Shown: piece after piece, positions 11,030 through 21,102 of the stretch | How the letters are laid out: the number at the start of each line of letters is the position of its first letter | Position numbering within the stretch: position 1 is the stretch's first letter | Assembly: GCA_038380795.1 (NCBI GenBank) | Contig: CM076260.1 | Location: 6,154,033 to 6,218,032 of the forward strand | Origin: Pyrocephalus nanus | Lineage: Eukaryota > Chordata > Aves > Passeriformes > Tyrannidae | DNA length: 64,000 nt | Reading direction: 5' to 3' | Notes under the pieces: model-generated | Told to the model about the DNA's origin: nothing | What the model saw: the letters and a program-made list of their open reading frames with translations, nothing else | Databases searched by the model: none | Position numbers and translations under genes: made by a program

Positions 11030-11977
11030 TTACCTCATGCAAACCTTGCACTTGACACAGGGCAGAATCCTTAGCAGCGTGTTTTTCAGCTTGGGGTTGC
11101 TGAAACTTACAATAAGGGAATGAACACCTGGAAAAGCATAATGAAATACGTAAATCAGAAACATCATGGCACTTTTACCCTCTGTGGAATAAATCATTGT
11201 CAGAATCAAAGATATAATGTTGATGCTGTACATTACAAAGAAGGAGAGAATGGATTTCATGGCTTTGATGTGGGCATCCATGCTGAGGTCCTTGATGGAG
11301 CTTGTCTGCATGTTGCGTTTGTGTCTCCAGAGGGAAAAAAGAGGGAGAAGGACAGAAAGGATGACTGCCATGAATGAAGTGGCATATCCAAACCCAGTGA
11401 TAAAATAAACAGGAAAAAACTGTTCATCTATCTTGATTTTCACTTTCCACAAATTTTCCTGACCAGTGGAATTGTTACATTGAGGTTTATCAATGATTTC
11501 ATAGAAAAGGATTCCAATAACCAGGGAGAAAGGCACTGACCCCAACAAGAGCCAGGGCACCATCCTGTCAATTTTTACTTTCAGGTAGAAAAAAAAGCTG
11601 TTCCTAAAATTGGCAATTTTTATGCAATAAAAGACAGAAAGACAGGCTGAAACAGAAAGTTCAAAACAATTTAAAAATCTATGAGCAACGGCAAGTAGTT
11701 TAAAAGTGGGGTGAACATAAAGGTAATTGGGATACATTATTAAAAGAAAGTAATATAGCCATAAGATGAACAAATACCAAAACCTGGAGGATGCCAGTAA
11801 CAGCAAGATCTTCTCATTAGAGTTCAAGGTTTTCTTTCTGACCCAAGACATGCAAATCACAGAAACAATGAAAGCATTTATCCACATGCCAGCAAATGCC
11901 TCAAAGGTGATGATGGCCACAGATATGGCACCGTATGAAGTGATGTTGAATTGTTCTGGAGAGTAACAAGCTTCCAT
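11030..11977 (-). CDS. TAS2R: Bitter taste receptor TAS2R, copy 3
   Basis: Intact 315-residue receptor of the older type. TM1, TM3 (VFYCIKIANF) and TM7 (HSLIVSFSNPKLK) signatures are present, and ICL2 (RNSFFFYLKVKIDRMVP) matches the array. ECL2 differs sharply from the core copies. It is two residues shorter, has a single cysteine and carries an NST sequon where the core has NFT and three cysteines. TM5 reads VLLPLFSLW with a proline where most copies have leucine. ECL1 is also unique. The ligand range therefore probably differs from that of its neighbours (inference). The ATG is at 11977..11975. An upstream TTG in the same frame was not used because no other start codon precedes the strong-context ATG. 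TATAAA is at 12085..12090. Confidence 0.95.
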   Translation of the reverse strand: MEACYSPEQFNITSYGAISVAIITFEAFAGMWINAFIVSVICMSWVRKKTLNSNEKILLLLASSRFWYLFILWLYYFLLIMYPNYLYVHPTFKLLAVAHRFLNCFELSVSACLSVFYCIKIANFRNSFFFYLKVKIDRMVPWLLLGSVPFSLVIGILFYEIIDKPQCNNSTGQENLWKVKIKIDEQFFPVYFITGFGYATSFMAVILSVLLPLFSLWRHKRNMQTSSIKDLSMDAHIKAMKSILSFFVMYSINIISLILTMIYSTEGKSAMMFLIYVFHYAFPGVHSLIVSFSNPKLKNTLLRILPCVKCKVCMR

Positions 11978-13189
11978 CCTGGGAGCTGGGAGCAGTGCTG
12001 CACTGGACAAGGGGGCTGTTGCACCAATGCCAAGGGCAGGTCAGTGGCTGCTGTTCCCTGAGTGTCCCATCTGGAAAGAGGAGCTTTATAGAGCTTCTGG
12101 TGGGGGGATTGTGGTGCTGCTCGTCTTGAGAGCAGGGTAGGTGCAGGGATGTAAATGTGCTGGGTGTCCCCTTACCTGGTGTGAGTGTCACTCTGCAGTA
12201 TTTGCATGTTGGTTCAGGAGGGCTGTGTTGGGTGGCACAAGGAGTGCAGATGTTTTTGTGCAGAGGTCAGTGTTGTGATTCTGTGACTGACCCTTGTTTG
12301 ATCCCTGTGAGGATTCAGGATCTGTGTTCTTCTGACTCTTGGCCACCAGTGATGCTTTGGTTGTGCAGGGTGTGCTCCCAAAAAGCTTTCTGAAGCTTTT
12401 AATATTATGAGAAATGCACTCGTGGGTCTGAGCATGAGGTAAAAGGTCGCCCTGAGCCCTCTGAGCTGGTGAAATAAAGAAACAGTTGAGGTTCTGCTCT
12501 GTTTGTTCTTGTGTTAAGGAAACTTTTCTGTCTCCCCATCCACGAGGCCCTCTGGCATTTCCACCCCCCCACCAGAGCCTTTCACTGCTGAGAACGAAGC
12601 CCCTTTACAGGGAGCAGCTCCTGTGAGCCCACGGGTGCCCCACTTGAATCCCTACACAGACCACAGCCCCAGAGTCAGACCAGGTTTCCTTACCAGCTGC
12701 ACACTGGGTTTCCCATAGCAGAGTCTCAGACATCTGGATCTTTAAAGCAATTTAATCATGGCACAGCAACACAGAAACATCTCAAGCTGGGTGCCTGTGA
12801 ACCCAGCTTGACTCCTTGTCTACACTCTCAAATTATTGCAGACACAACTTCACTCCTTCACTTCAATTCAATCATGGCAGAGTAACACAGAAGCAGCTTG
12901 AGCTGGGTGCCTGTGAGAAGGGATTCTCAGCTTTGAGTTTTGTACCCTTCCAGTGTACGCAGCTGGTATTTTGGGGTCTTCCTTCTGAATCAATTGCTCT
13001 TGGTCTGTCTCTGAGTGTCCAGTCACCTGGGTGGTGCCACAGGTCCCTGGGCCCTTTCTTGTGCAAGGCATTGGCACCATTCCCGGGGCTCCCTGCATTT
13101 CCACACAACCTGCAGCTCTCACTGTGGCTGCACACCGAGCTGTCTGCACTGAATGTGTTCCTCAACACTGGTCTACTTCATGTTTATAG

Positions 13190-14112
13190 GCCCTGTCATG
13201 GTGGGTTGACCGTGGGCAGCTGTCAGACTCTCCACCCAGGTGCTCCTTCACATTCACTCCACAACAGATTCAGGAGTGGAACATAGGATGGAAAAGTTCT
13301 GTGTCAAGATAAAGACGGGGAGATCACACACCAATTACTATCACAGACAAAACAGACTCAACTTGGGGAAAATCAATTGAATTTATTGCCTATTGAAAAG
13401 AGAGTAGGAGGAAGAGGAATAAACACAAAACTGGTCTCCATCTTCCAATCATCTGAGCCTCAACTCATTCTCAGATTCTCTACCTCCTAAACCCTCCCAG
13501 CAGCACAATGGGATGGGCAATGGGGGTGACAGTCAGATCATAACAAGTAGTTTGCTTCAGTCCTTCCTCACACTCTTCCCCTGCTCAAGTGTGGGTCTCT
13601 TCCACGGGCTGCAGTCCATCAGGATAAAGTGGCTCCAGTGTGAGCTCTCCATGAGCTGCAAGAGCTCCATGAGCTGCAATCATTCACCCACCCCACCTGC
13701 TCTGTGTGGGGTCATCCAAGGGCTGAAGGTGAATCCCTATTCCACTGTGGACTTCCATGGGATGCAGGGAGCAGAGCTGGCTCACCACAGTCCTCTCCAT
13801 GGGCTGTAGGGGAATCCCTTCTGCAGCACATGAAGCAACCCCTCTCTGTCCTTCCCTGTCCCTGTTTGCTGCAGGGCTGTTTCTCACAATTTTCCTCCCT
13901 CCACACTGCCAGGCCTGCTTTTGCCCATTCTTCAATCTATCCATCCAGAAGAGCCATGAGCGTTTGCTGATGGGCTGAGCTGTGTCTTCCAAGGGGCCCC
14001 TTGGAAAAGTGCCTTGAAGTGTCTTTCCCTGGCACAGGGCAGCCCTGCCCTTGCCTGACTGAGACCCCCACAGATCCCCAGCAGCCAGCACCTGGCCCGA
14101 GCAGCCCGTACA
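13190..14112 (-). mobile_element. ERV LTR relic in unit 3-4 (longest copy)
   Basis: The most complete LTR in the array. On the minus strand, U3 begins near 14112, R contains AATAAA (TTTATT on plus, about 13382), and the downstream end lies near 13190. The minus strand shows a short frame typical of this LTR type (residues PMEVHSGIGIHLQPLDDP), which I recognise from passerine ERV LTRs, probably class III. The family name is from memory and unverified. There is no internal viral region or partner LTR, so it is a solo LTR. Confidence 0.75.
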
Positions 14113-14804
14113 TCTGCTCGTGGGTCACTGCCAGTTGACCCCAGGAATTTATTCCACACTGCACAGTGCACACAAACAAGTAAAAGCAGAGCAGGAGAGC
14201 AGTCACACAGAGTGGGGCAATCCTTGTTCTTGCAGGAAGTGGAGCAAAGAGGACACTCAGGGCTGGTGTGGGAAGTGGGCTCTGCACCCACCTGGGCACC
14301 CCACGGCCATTCCTGCATGGCTGTTTGTGTGTCAGTGACAGCTCTGGAGAGTGACAGGGATCAACATGTTCACACATCAGTTATCAACTCCTGCCAGACA
14401 GTGATACAGCTCATCATCCGACACTAGAACAGGGCCACAGCAGCAAGAAATGTCAACTAAAACAGAGAGAAACCTGTTGTTTAGTTCAGTCATTTCAATC
14501 AGCAGATGATAAAGCATTTGTGGCAGATTTGTGCTATTGTTATTGCCCTTTTACAGCCAGTCAATGCATAAAAGGTCAAAATGACTTTGCTATTGACAGT
14601 AACTTTGCTCTGAAAACTCTCTAAATTAAATGAGAAGAATGATAGATTTTAATCACAACAACATTAGTTCAAAGACTCTGAAGGATGTATTCTGAACATC
14701 TGGATCATCTATGCTGGCTAGAGAGTTGCCCTGGAAATTAACTGACTTGTTTGCTCTAAAGAAATAGTCACATTTTGCAAAGGGTCCAGCTTTTGTTCCA
14801 GTGT

Positions 14805-15758
14805 CTACTTCACACAAAAGTTGCATTTCATATAGGATAGAATCTTTAGCAGTGTCTTTTCCAGGTTGGGATTGCTGAAAATTACAATAAGGGAATGAAA
14901 ACTCGGAAAAGCAAACTGAAATACATAAAAAAGAAACACCAGCTGATTTTGCCTTTTCATTGCATAAGTCAAGGTTAAGATAAAAAATACAAAGTTGATG
15001 CTGTAGATTATGACAAAGGAGAGAATGCATTTCATGGCTTTGATGTGGGCATCCATGCTGAGGTCCTTCATGGAGTTTGTCTGCATGTTGCGTTTGTGTT
15101 TCCAGAGGGAAAAGAGAAGCAGAAGGGCAGAAAAGAGGACTGCTGTGAATGGAGTGGCATATCCAAAGCCAATAATAAAACAAATGGGGAGAAAATGTTC
15201 CTCTATTCTGATACTTGCTTCCCAAATACATTCTTGGCAGGTGAAATTGAGGTTTTTACAGAAAGTTTTATCAGTGACATTGTAGACAACAGTTCCAATA
15301 ACCAGGGAGAAAAACACTGACCCCAACAAGAGCCAGGGCACCATCCTGTCAACTTTTACTTTCAGGTGGATGAAGAAGCTGTTCCTGAAATTGGTAATTT
15401 TTATACAATAAAAGACACAAAGACAGGCTGAAACCCAAAAGTTGGAACAATTAAGCAAGTTCTGAGCACTATTACTTAGCTGAAATATGGAGTGAACATG
15501 AAGATAACTAGGGTAAATTACTGAGAGAAAGACATGTATCCATGAGACGCACAAACAGCAAAACCTGGAGCATCCCAATAGCAGCAAGATCTTCTCATTA
15601 GAGTTCAAGGTTTTCTTTCTCACCCAGGACATGCAAATCACAGAAATAATGAAAGCATTTATCCACATGCCAGCAAATGCCTCAAAGGTGATGATGGCCA
15701 CAGATGTGGCACCGTATGAAGTGATGTTGAATTGTTCTTGATAGTGACAAGCTTCCAT
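14805..15758 (-). CDS. TAS2R: Bitter taste receptor TAS2R, copy 4
   Basis: Intact 317-residue receptor with mosaic character. The N-terminal third (MEACHYQEQFNITSYG, and an ECL1 with SIFQLSNSAQNLLNC) is divergent, and its first residues match copy 13. From TM5 to the end it is nearly the same as copies 6, 7 and 9, including the tail LSYMKCNFCVK. ICL2 has IHLKVKVDR where others have IYLKVK. ECL2 has three cysteines and an NFT sequon. This arrangement suggests unequal crossing-over or gene conversion within the gene. TATAAA is at 15866..15871. The start has a strong context (A at -3, G at +4). Confidence 0.95.
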   Translation of the reverse strand: MEACHYQEQFNITSYGATSVAIITFEAFAGMWINAFIISVICMSWVRKKTLNSNEKILLLLGCSRFCCLCVSWIHVFLSVIYPSYLHVHSIFQLSNSAQNLLNCSNFWVSACLCVFYCIKITNFRNSFFIHLKVKVDRMVPWLLLGSVFFSLVIGTVVYNVTDKTFCKNLNFTCQECIWEASIRIEEHFLPICFIIGFGYATPFTAVLFSALLLLFSLWKHKRNMQTNSMKDLSMDAHIKAMKCILSFVIIYSINFVFFILTLTYAMKRQNQLVFLFYVFQFAFPSFHSLIVIFSNPNLEKTLLKILSYMKCNFCVK

Positions 15759-17192
15759 CCTGGGAGCCTGGAGCAGTGCTGTGTTGGACAAGGGGGCTGT
15801 TGCACCAATGCCAAGGGCAGGTCAGTGGCTGCTGTTCCCTGAGTGTCCCATCTGGAAAGAGGAGCTTTATAGAGCTTCTGGTGGGGGGATTGTGGTGCTG
15901 CTCCTCTTGAGAGCAGGGCAGGTGCAGGGATGTAAATGTGCTGGGTATCCCCTTACCTGGTGTCAGTGTCCCTCTGCAGTATTTGCATGTTGGTTCAGGA
16001 GGGCTGTGTTGAGTGACACAAAGAGTGGAGATGTTTTTTTGCAGTGGGCAGTGTTGTGATTTTGTGGGGGGATGCATGCTTGATCCCTGTGAGGATTTAC
16101 AATCTATGTTCTTCTGTCTCTTGGTCACCTACCTTGAACAAATCAGTTTTGTCTGCAGTCATGAAAAAATGTTTTTCTTTTGATAATTGTTGAGGTTGTT
16201 GGAAGACAGAGCATTGCCTTGAGAGAATTTTCATTTCCTGATACTGCCTGTTCTCTGCTTTATGCTTTGCTTTGAGTTTCCTTTGCTTTTACTGACAGAA
16301 TAGAACATGTGTTGTAAGGTAGGATAGTTTTTGATAGTTTATAATTTTCCTACTTTCTTTCTTCTCGTCTCCATTATTATATGAGAAGAATAGAAGTAAT
16401 TTTACTACGTCAGGTCTGAAGGTGAACCGTCTGTGCTGGGACTGTGTTTGTCCAGGGACATTAAATGAGAGTGTTACACCAGCCCGACCCTGCCATGGTT
16501 GGGTTTTAGACTCAGCCCTGTCTGAGGAATCTGACAATTTAGAAAGAATATAAGGGTATAAATGCTGGATTTTCATCGAATGGAATGTGTAGCTCATGCC
16601 CTTGAAGTGCAAGGGTTTGGTTTTAATTCAAGTCCATCCCCTCCAGCACCACTCAAGAAGTGGAAGGAATCTCCCAGACTTTGTATCTAATCAGCCCACG
16701 TGCATATTTTGGATGCCCTTTTGCATCTCAAATGGCATCTGACCTCTCTGTTTCTGCATCTGAGGGGACACATGTATGTGGGATCTGAGAGACATGGCCA
16801 AAGCCCTTCCCTCTACACAGTCCTTGTCTTTCTCCTTTACTGTAGAAAATCCCTGATGGTTTGCCTGGGTTCGCTAACTGCTTAGGCTCTTAGATGCCCC
16901 ATTTCTTCTGGGCAAACCCATTCAAATCCATACCTCAACTTCAATGCTCAGAAGGTCACAGTTGTTTCAGAATACAATCCTGGGAAAGAGCATAAAAATG
17001 TCCTCTGGGGAGGTGTTATGACCTTTTTATGGAAATGTTAATTCAACCCCAAATCCTGTTTAGACACCGAAGGAGGGCTGGAAGGTTCTAAAGTGGCATT
17101 AGTTAGTTATTTGGTAGTTTCTGGGGAGCTGCTGTTTAAATAGATGGGTTGGTAGCAAGGCAGTGTTATAGACTGTGTTTGGAAAAGGGACA

Positions 17193-17966
17193 CAAGAGAC
17201 TGGACTTGGGGATAATCAATTGAATTTATTGCCTATTGAAAAGAGAGTAGGAGGAAGAGCAATAAACACAAAACTAGAACACCTTGTCTCCATCTACCAA
17301 TCATCAGAGGCTCAACTCATTCTCAGATTCTCTCTACCTCCTCATCCCTCCCAGCAGCACAATGGGATGGGCAATGGGGTTGACAGTCAGATCATAACAA
17401 GTAGTTTGCTTCAGTCCTTCCTCACACTCTTCCCCTGCTCAAGTGTGGGTCTCTTCCACGGGCTGCAGTCCATCAGGATAAAGTGGCTCCAGTGTGAGCT
17501 CTCCATGAGCTGCAAGAGCTCCATGAGCTGCAATCATTCACCCACCCCACCTGCTCTGTGTGGGGTCATCCAAGGGCTGAAGGTGGATCCCTGTTCCACT
17601 GTGGACTTCCATGGGATTCTGGGAGCAGAGCTGGCTCACCACAGTCCTCTCCATGGGCTGTAGGGGAATCCCTTCTGCAGCACATGAAGCAACTCCTCTC
17701 TGTCCTTCCCCGTCCCTGTTTGCTGCAGGGCTGTTTCTCACAATTTTCCTCCCTCCACACTGCCAGGCCTGCTTTTGCCCATTCTTCAATCTATCCATCC
17801 AGAAGAGCCATGAGCGTTTGCTGATGGGCTGAGCTGTGTCCTGCGGGGGGCCCCTTGGAAAAGTGCCTTGAAGTGTCTTTCCCTGGCACAGGGCAGCCCT
17901 GCCCTTGCCTGACTGAGACCCCCACAGATCCCCAGCAGCCAGCACCTGGCCCGAGCAGCCCGTACA
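17193..17966 (-). mobile_element. ERV LTR relic in unit 4-5
   Basis: Core-type LTR copy starting abruptly at AAGAGACTGGACTTGGGG, so the end seen at 13190..13330 is missing. The minus-strand AATAAA is at 17225..17230. It lies about 1.4 kb upstream of the copy 4 start and 0.75 kb downstream of the copy 5 stop, in sense with both. Confidence 0.7.
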
Positions 17967-18499
17967 TCTGCTCGTGGGTCACTGCCAGTTGACCCCAGGA
18001 ATTTATTCCACACTGCACAGTGCACACAAACAAGTAAAAGCAGAGCAGGAGAGCAGTCACACAGAGTGGGGCAATCCTTGTTCTTGCAGGAAGTGGAGCA
18101 GAGAGGACACTCAGGGCTGGTGTGGGAAGTGGGCTCTGCACCCACCTGTGCACCCCACGGCCATTCCTGCATCGCTGTGTGTCAGTGACAGCTCTGGAGA
18201 GTGACAGGGATCAACATGTTCACAAACCACTTATCAACCTCTGCCAGACAGTGATACAGCTCATCATCCGACACTAGAACAGGGCCACAGCAGCAAAAAT
18301 GTCAACTAAAACAGAGAGAAACCTGTTGTTTAGTTCAGTCATTTCAATCAGCAAATGACAAAGCATTTGTGGCAGATTTGTGCTATTGTTATTGCCCTTT
18401 TGCAGCCAGTCAATGCATACAAGGTCAAAATGACTTTGCTCTTGACAGTAATTTAGAAAATATTTAAATTAAATGAAAATAATAAGAGATTTAAATTAC

Positions 18500-18560
18500 A
18501 TATTTTATATATGTATCTATCTATATAATATAAATATATTTAAATAATATATTTAATTTG
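18500..18560. repeat. AT-rich tract marking type A 3' flanks (copy 5)
   Basis: About 60 bp of nearly pure A/T with TATATATGTATC and TAAATATATTTAAATAAT stretches, about 150 bp downstream of the copy 5 stop. The same tract follows copies 8 (30110..30170), 10 (37870..37930) and 11 (41780..41840) and is absent from copies 4, 6, 7, 9 and 12. It is therefore a marker of unit type. Confidence 0.9.
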
Positions 18561-18709
18561 CAACAATATTTGTTCAAAGACTTTGAAGGATGTATTCTGA
18601 ACATCTGGATCATCTACGCTGGCTATAGAGTTGCACTGGAAATTAATTCGTTTGTTTGCTCTAAAGTAATAGTCACATTTTGCAAAGGGTCCAGATTTTG
18701 TTCCAGTGT

Positions 18710-19663
18710 CTACTTCACGCAAAACTTGCATTTCATATAGGATAGAATCTTTAGCAGTGTCTTTTCCAGGTTGGGATTGCTGAAAATTACAATAAGGGAA
18801 TGAAAACCCGGGAAAGCATACTGAAATACAGAAAAGAGAAACACCAGGTGATTTTGCCTTTTCATTGCATAAGTCAGTGTCAAGATAAAAAATACAAAGT
18901 GTATGCTGTAGATTATGAAAAAGGAGAGAATGCATTTCATGGCTTTGATGTGGGCATCCATACTGAGGTCCTTCATGGAGTTTGTCTGCATGTTGCGTTT
19001 GTGTCTCCAGAGGGAAAAGAGAAGCAGAAGGGCAGAAAAGATGACTGCTGTGAATGGAGTGGCATATCCGAAGCCAATGATAAAATAATTAGGCAACAGA
19101 AGTTCTTCCATTCTGATCCTTGCTTTCCAAATACATTCTTGGCAGGTGAAATTGAGGTTTTTACAGAAAGCTTTATCAGTGACATCATAGACAACAGTTC
19201 CGATAACCAGAGAGAAAAACACTGACCCCAACAAGAGCCAGGGCACCATCCTGTCAACTTTTACTTTCAGGTAGATGAAAAAGCTGTTCCTGAAATTGGT
19301 AATTTTTATACAATAAAAGACACAAAGACAGGCTGAAACCCAAAAGTTGGAACAATTCAGAAAGCCCTGAGCACTTTCAAGTAGTTGAAATATGGGGTGA
19401 ACATGAAGATAACTGGGGTAAATTAGCGAGAGAAAGAAATATACCCATGAGGTGCACAAAGAGCAAAACCTGGAGCATCCCACAGCCAGCAAGATCTTCT
19501 CATTAGAGTTCAAGGTTTTCTTTCTCACCCAGGACATGCAAATCACAGAAATAATGAAAGCATTTATCCACATGCCAGCAAACGCCTCAAGGGTGATGAT
19601 GGCCACAGATGTGGCAGCATATGAGGTGATATTGGATATCTCTGGAGAGTAACAAGCTTTCAT
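18710..19663 (-). CDS. TAS2R: Bitter taste receptor TAS2R, copy 5 (reference core copy)
   Basis: Intact, intronless, 317 residues, the usual length for the family. TAS2Rs are G-protein-coupled bitter receptors in the plasma membrane of taste and other chemosensory cells. Approximate map: extracellular 1-16 with sequon N11; TM1 17-41 (E26, G30, N34); TM2 56-80 (CSR 63-65); ECL1 81-100; TM3 101-122 (VFYCIKITNF 115-124); basic ICL2 125-140; TM4 141-161; ECL2 162-190 with C167, C174, C177 and sequon N171 (NFT); TM5 190-218; basic ICL3 219-238 (HKRNM); TM6 239-263; TM7 273-297 (HSL 288-290). The member number cannot be assigned from sequence alone. The ATG context has A at -3 but A at +4, weaker than in copies 1 to 4. 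It differs from copy 6 at E96 (K in copy 6) and in TM6-TM7. TATAAA is at 19771..19776. Confidence 0.96.
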   Translation of the reverse strand: MKACYSPEISNITSYAATSVAIITLEAFAGMWINAFIISVICMSWVRKKTLNSNEKILLAVGCSRFCSLCTSWVYFFLSLIYPSYLHVHPIFQLLESAQGFLNCSNFWVSACLCVFYCIKITNFRNSFFIYLKVKVDRMVPWLLLGSVFFSLVIGTVVYDVTDKAFCKNLNFTCQECIWKARIRMEELLLPNYFIIGFGYATPFTAVIFSALLLLFSLWRHKRNMQTNSMKDLSMDAHIKAMKCILSFFIIYSIHFVFFILTLTYAMKRQNHLVFLFSVFQYAFPGFHSLIVIFSNPNLEKTLLKILSYMKCKFCVK

Positions 19664-19726
19664 CCTGGGAGCTGGGAGCAGTGCTGTGCTGGACAAGGGG
19701 GCTGTTGCACCAATGCCAAGGGCAGG

Positions 19727-19756
19727 TCAGTGGCTGCTGTTCCCTGAGTGTCCCAT
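19727..19756 (-). promoter_or_regulatory. Conserved 9-codon upstream ORF (copy 5 shown)
   Basis: An ATG about 94 bp upstream of the receptor start opens a 9-codon frame (MGHSGNSSH then stop). It is kept in copies 1 to 11 and 14, with small changes. In copies 12 and 13 the ATG is lost (ACA or ACG). It would lie in the mRNA only if transcription starts upstream of the TATAAA box or if the candidate intron just upstream is spliced. Confidence 0.4.
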
Positions 19757-19862
19757 CTGGAAAGAGGAGCTTTATAGAGCTGCTGGTGGGGGGGATTGTG
19801 GTGCCGCTCCTCTTGAGAGCAGGGCAGGTGCAGGGATGTAAATGTGCTGGGTGTCCCCTTAC
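19757..19862 (-). promoter_or_regulatory. Conserved leader block: TATAAA box and/or candidate 5'UTR intron (copy 5 shown)
   Basis: Two readings of the same block, found upstream of all 14 copies. First, CTATAAAGC (TATAAA at 19771..19776) about 108 bp upstream of the ATG looks like a core promoter. Second, the block begins CAG/GTAAGG (donor, exon end 19863) and ends CTCCTCTTTCCAG (acceptor, 19757), which would make a 106-bp intron. Both splice signals are kept in every copy I inspected. The TATA positions elsewhere are given with each gene. The two models differ in whether the TATAAA box is used or spliced out. Confidence 0.5.
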
Positions 19863-21102
19863 CTGGTGTCAGTGTCCCTCTGCAGTATTTGAATGTTGGT
19901 TCAGGAGGGCTGTGTTGAGTGACACAAAGAGTGGAGATGTTTTTTTGCAGTGGGCAGTGTTGTGATTTTGTGGGGGGATGCATGTTTGATCCCTGTGAGG
20001 ATTTAGAATCTGTGTTCCTCTGTCCCTTGGTCGCCTACACTGAACAAATCAGTTTTGTCTGCAGTCATGAAAAAATATTATTTCTTTGGATAATTGTTGA
20101 GGTTGTTGGAAGACAGAGCATTGCCTTGAGAGAATTTTCATTTCCTGATACTGCCTGTTCTCTACTTTATGCTTTGCTTTGAGTTTCCTTTGCTTTTACT
20201 GACAGGATAGAACATGTGTTGTAAGGTAGGATAGTTTTTGATAGTTTATTATTTTCCTACTTTCTTTCATTCTTCTCCTCTCCTTTAGTATATGAGAAGA
20301 ATAGAAGTAATTTTACTACGTCAGGTCTGAAGGTGAACCGTCTGTGCTGGGACTGTGTTTGTCCAGGGACATTAAATGAGAGTGTTACACCAGCCCGACC
20401 CTGCCATGGCTGTGGTTTAAATTCAGCCCTGTCTGAGGAATCTGACAATTTAGAAAGAATATAAGGGTATAAATGCTGGATTTTCACTGAATGGAATGTG
20501 TAGCTCATGCCCTTGAAGTGCAAGGGTTTGGTTTTAATTCAAGTCCATCCCCTCCAGCCCCACTCAAGAAGTGGAAGGAATCTCCCAGACTTTGTCTCTA
20601 ATCAGCCCATGTGCATATTTTGAATGCCCTTGTGCATCTCAAATGGCATCTGACCTCTCTGTTTCTGCATCTGAGGGGACACATGTATGTGGGATCTGAG
20701 AGACATGGCCAAAGCCCTTCCCTCTACACAGTCCTTGTCTTTCTCCTTTACTGTAGAAAATCCCTGATGGTTTGCCTGGGTTCGCTAACTACTTAGGCTC
20801 TTAGATGCCCCATTTCTTCTGGGCAAACCCATTCAATCCATACCTCAACTTCAATGCTCAGAAGGTCACAGTTGTTTCAGAATACAATCCTGGGAAAGAG
20901 CATAAAAATGTCCTCTGGGCAGGTGTTATGAACTTTTTACGGAAATGTTAATTCAACCCCAAATCCTGTTTAGACACCGAAGGAGGGCTGGAAGGTTCTA
21001 AAGTGGCATTAGTTAGTTATTTGGTAGTTTCTGGGGAGCTGCTGTTTAAAGAGATGGGTTGGTAGCAAGGCAGTGTTATAGACTGTGTTTGGAAAAGGGA
21101 CG

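Larger units (their letters stand above)
4260..11977 (-). repeat. Array unit 2-3 (long, 7.7 kb)
   Basis: Roughly twice the usual length. The promoter block of copy 2 runs to about 4620. The segment 4560..5120 recurs at 47118..47660 in unit 12-13. From 5300 to 6470 is a stretch found nowhere else in the array, then CR1 sequence (6475..7830), a TTTG/GTTT-rich tract, ordinary unit spacer (8030..9450), the LTR relic and the 3' flank of copy 3. Confidence 0.8.
11978..15758 (-). repeat. Array unit 3-4
   Basis: The promoter block of copy 3 is joined at about 12395 to sequence that in unit 2-3 begins near 9000, so about 1 kb of spacer is deleted here. Segment 12405..12800 then matches 9030..9430 closely. 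The LTR (13190..14112) and the 3' flank of copy 4 follow. The 12,800..13,190 stretch holds no recognised gene. Confidence 0.8.
15759..19663 (-). repeat. Array unit 4-5
   Basis: First unit of the homogeneous core. It contains the copy 4 promoter block, about 1 kb of spacer without recognised features (16,150..17,190), the LTR, and a copy 5 3' flank of type A (with the AT-rich tract). Confidence 0.85.

Noticed and set aside
18800..19225. 141-codon plus-strand frame conserved opposite each core TAS2R gene
   Set aside because: Antisense shadow of TM4 to TM7 coding sequence. Conservation follows from the receptor genes.
19664..19696. 11-residue N-terminal extension (SSTALLPAPR) in frame with the receptors, opening at a TTG
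   Set aside because: No in-frame ATG upstream before a stop, and the internal ATG has A at -3 and fits the family N-terminus. A non-ATG start is unsupported.
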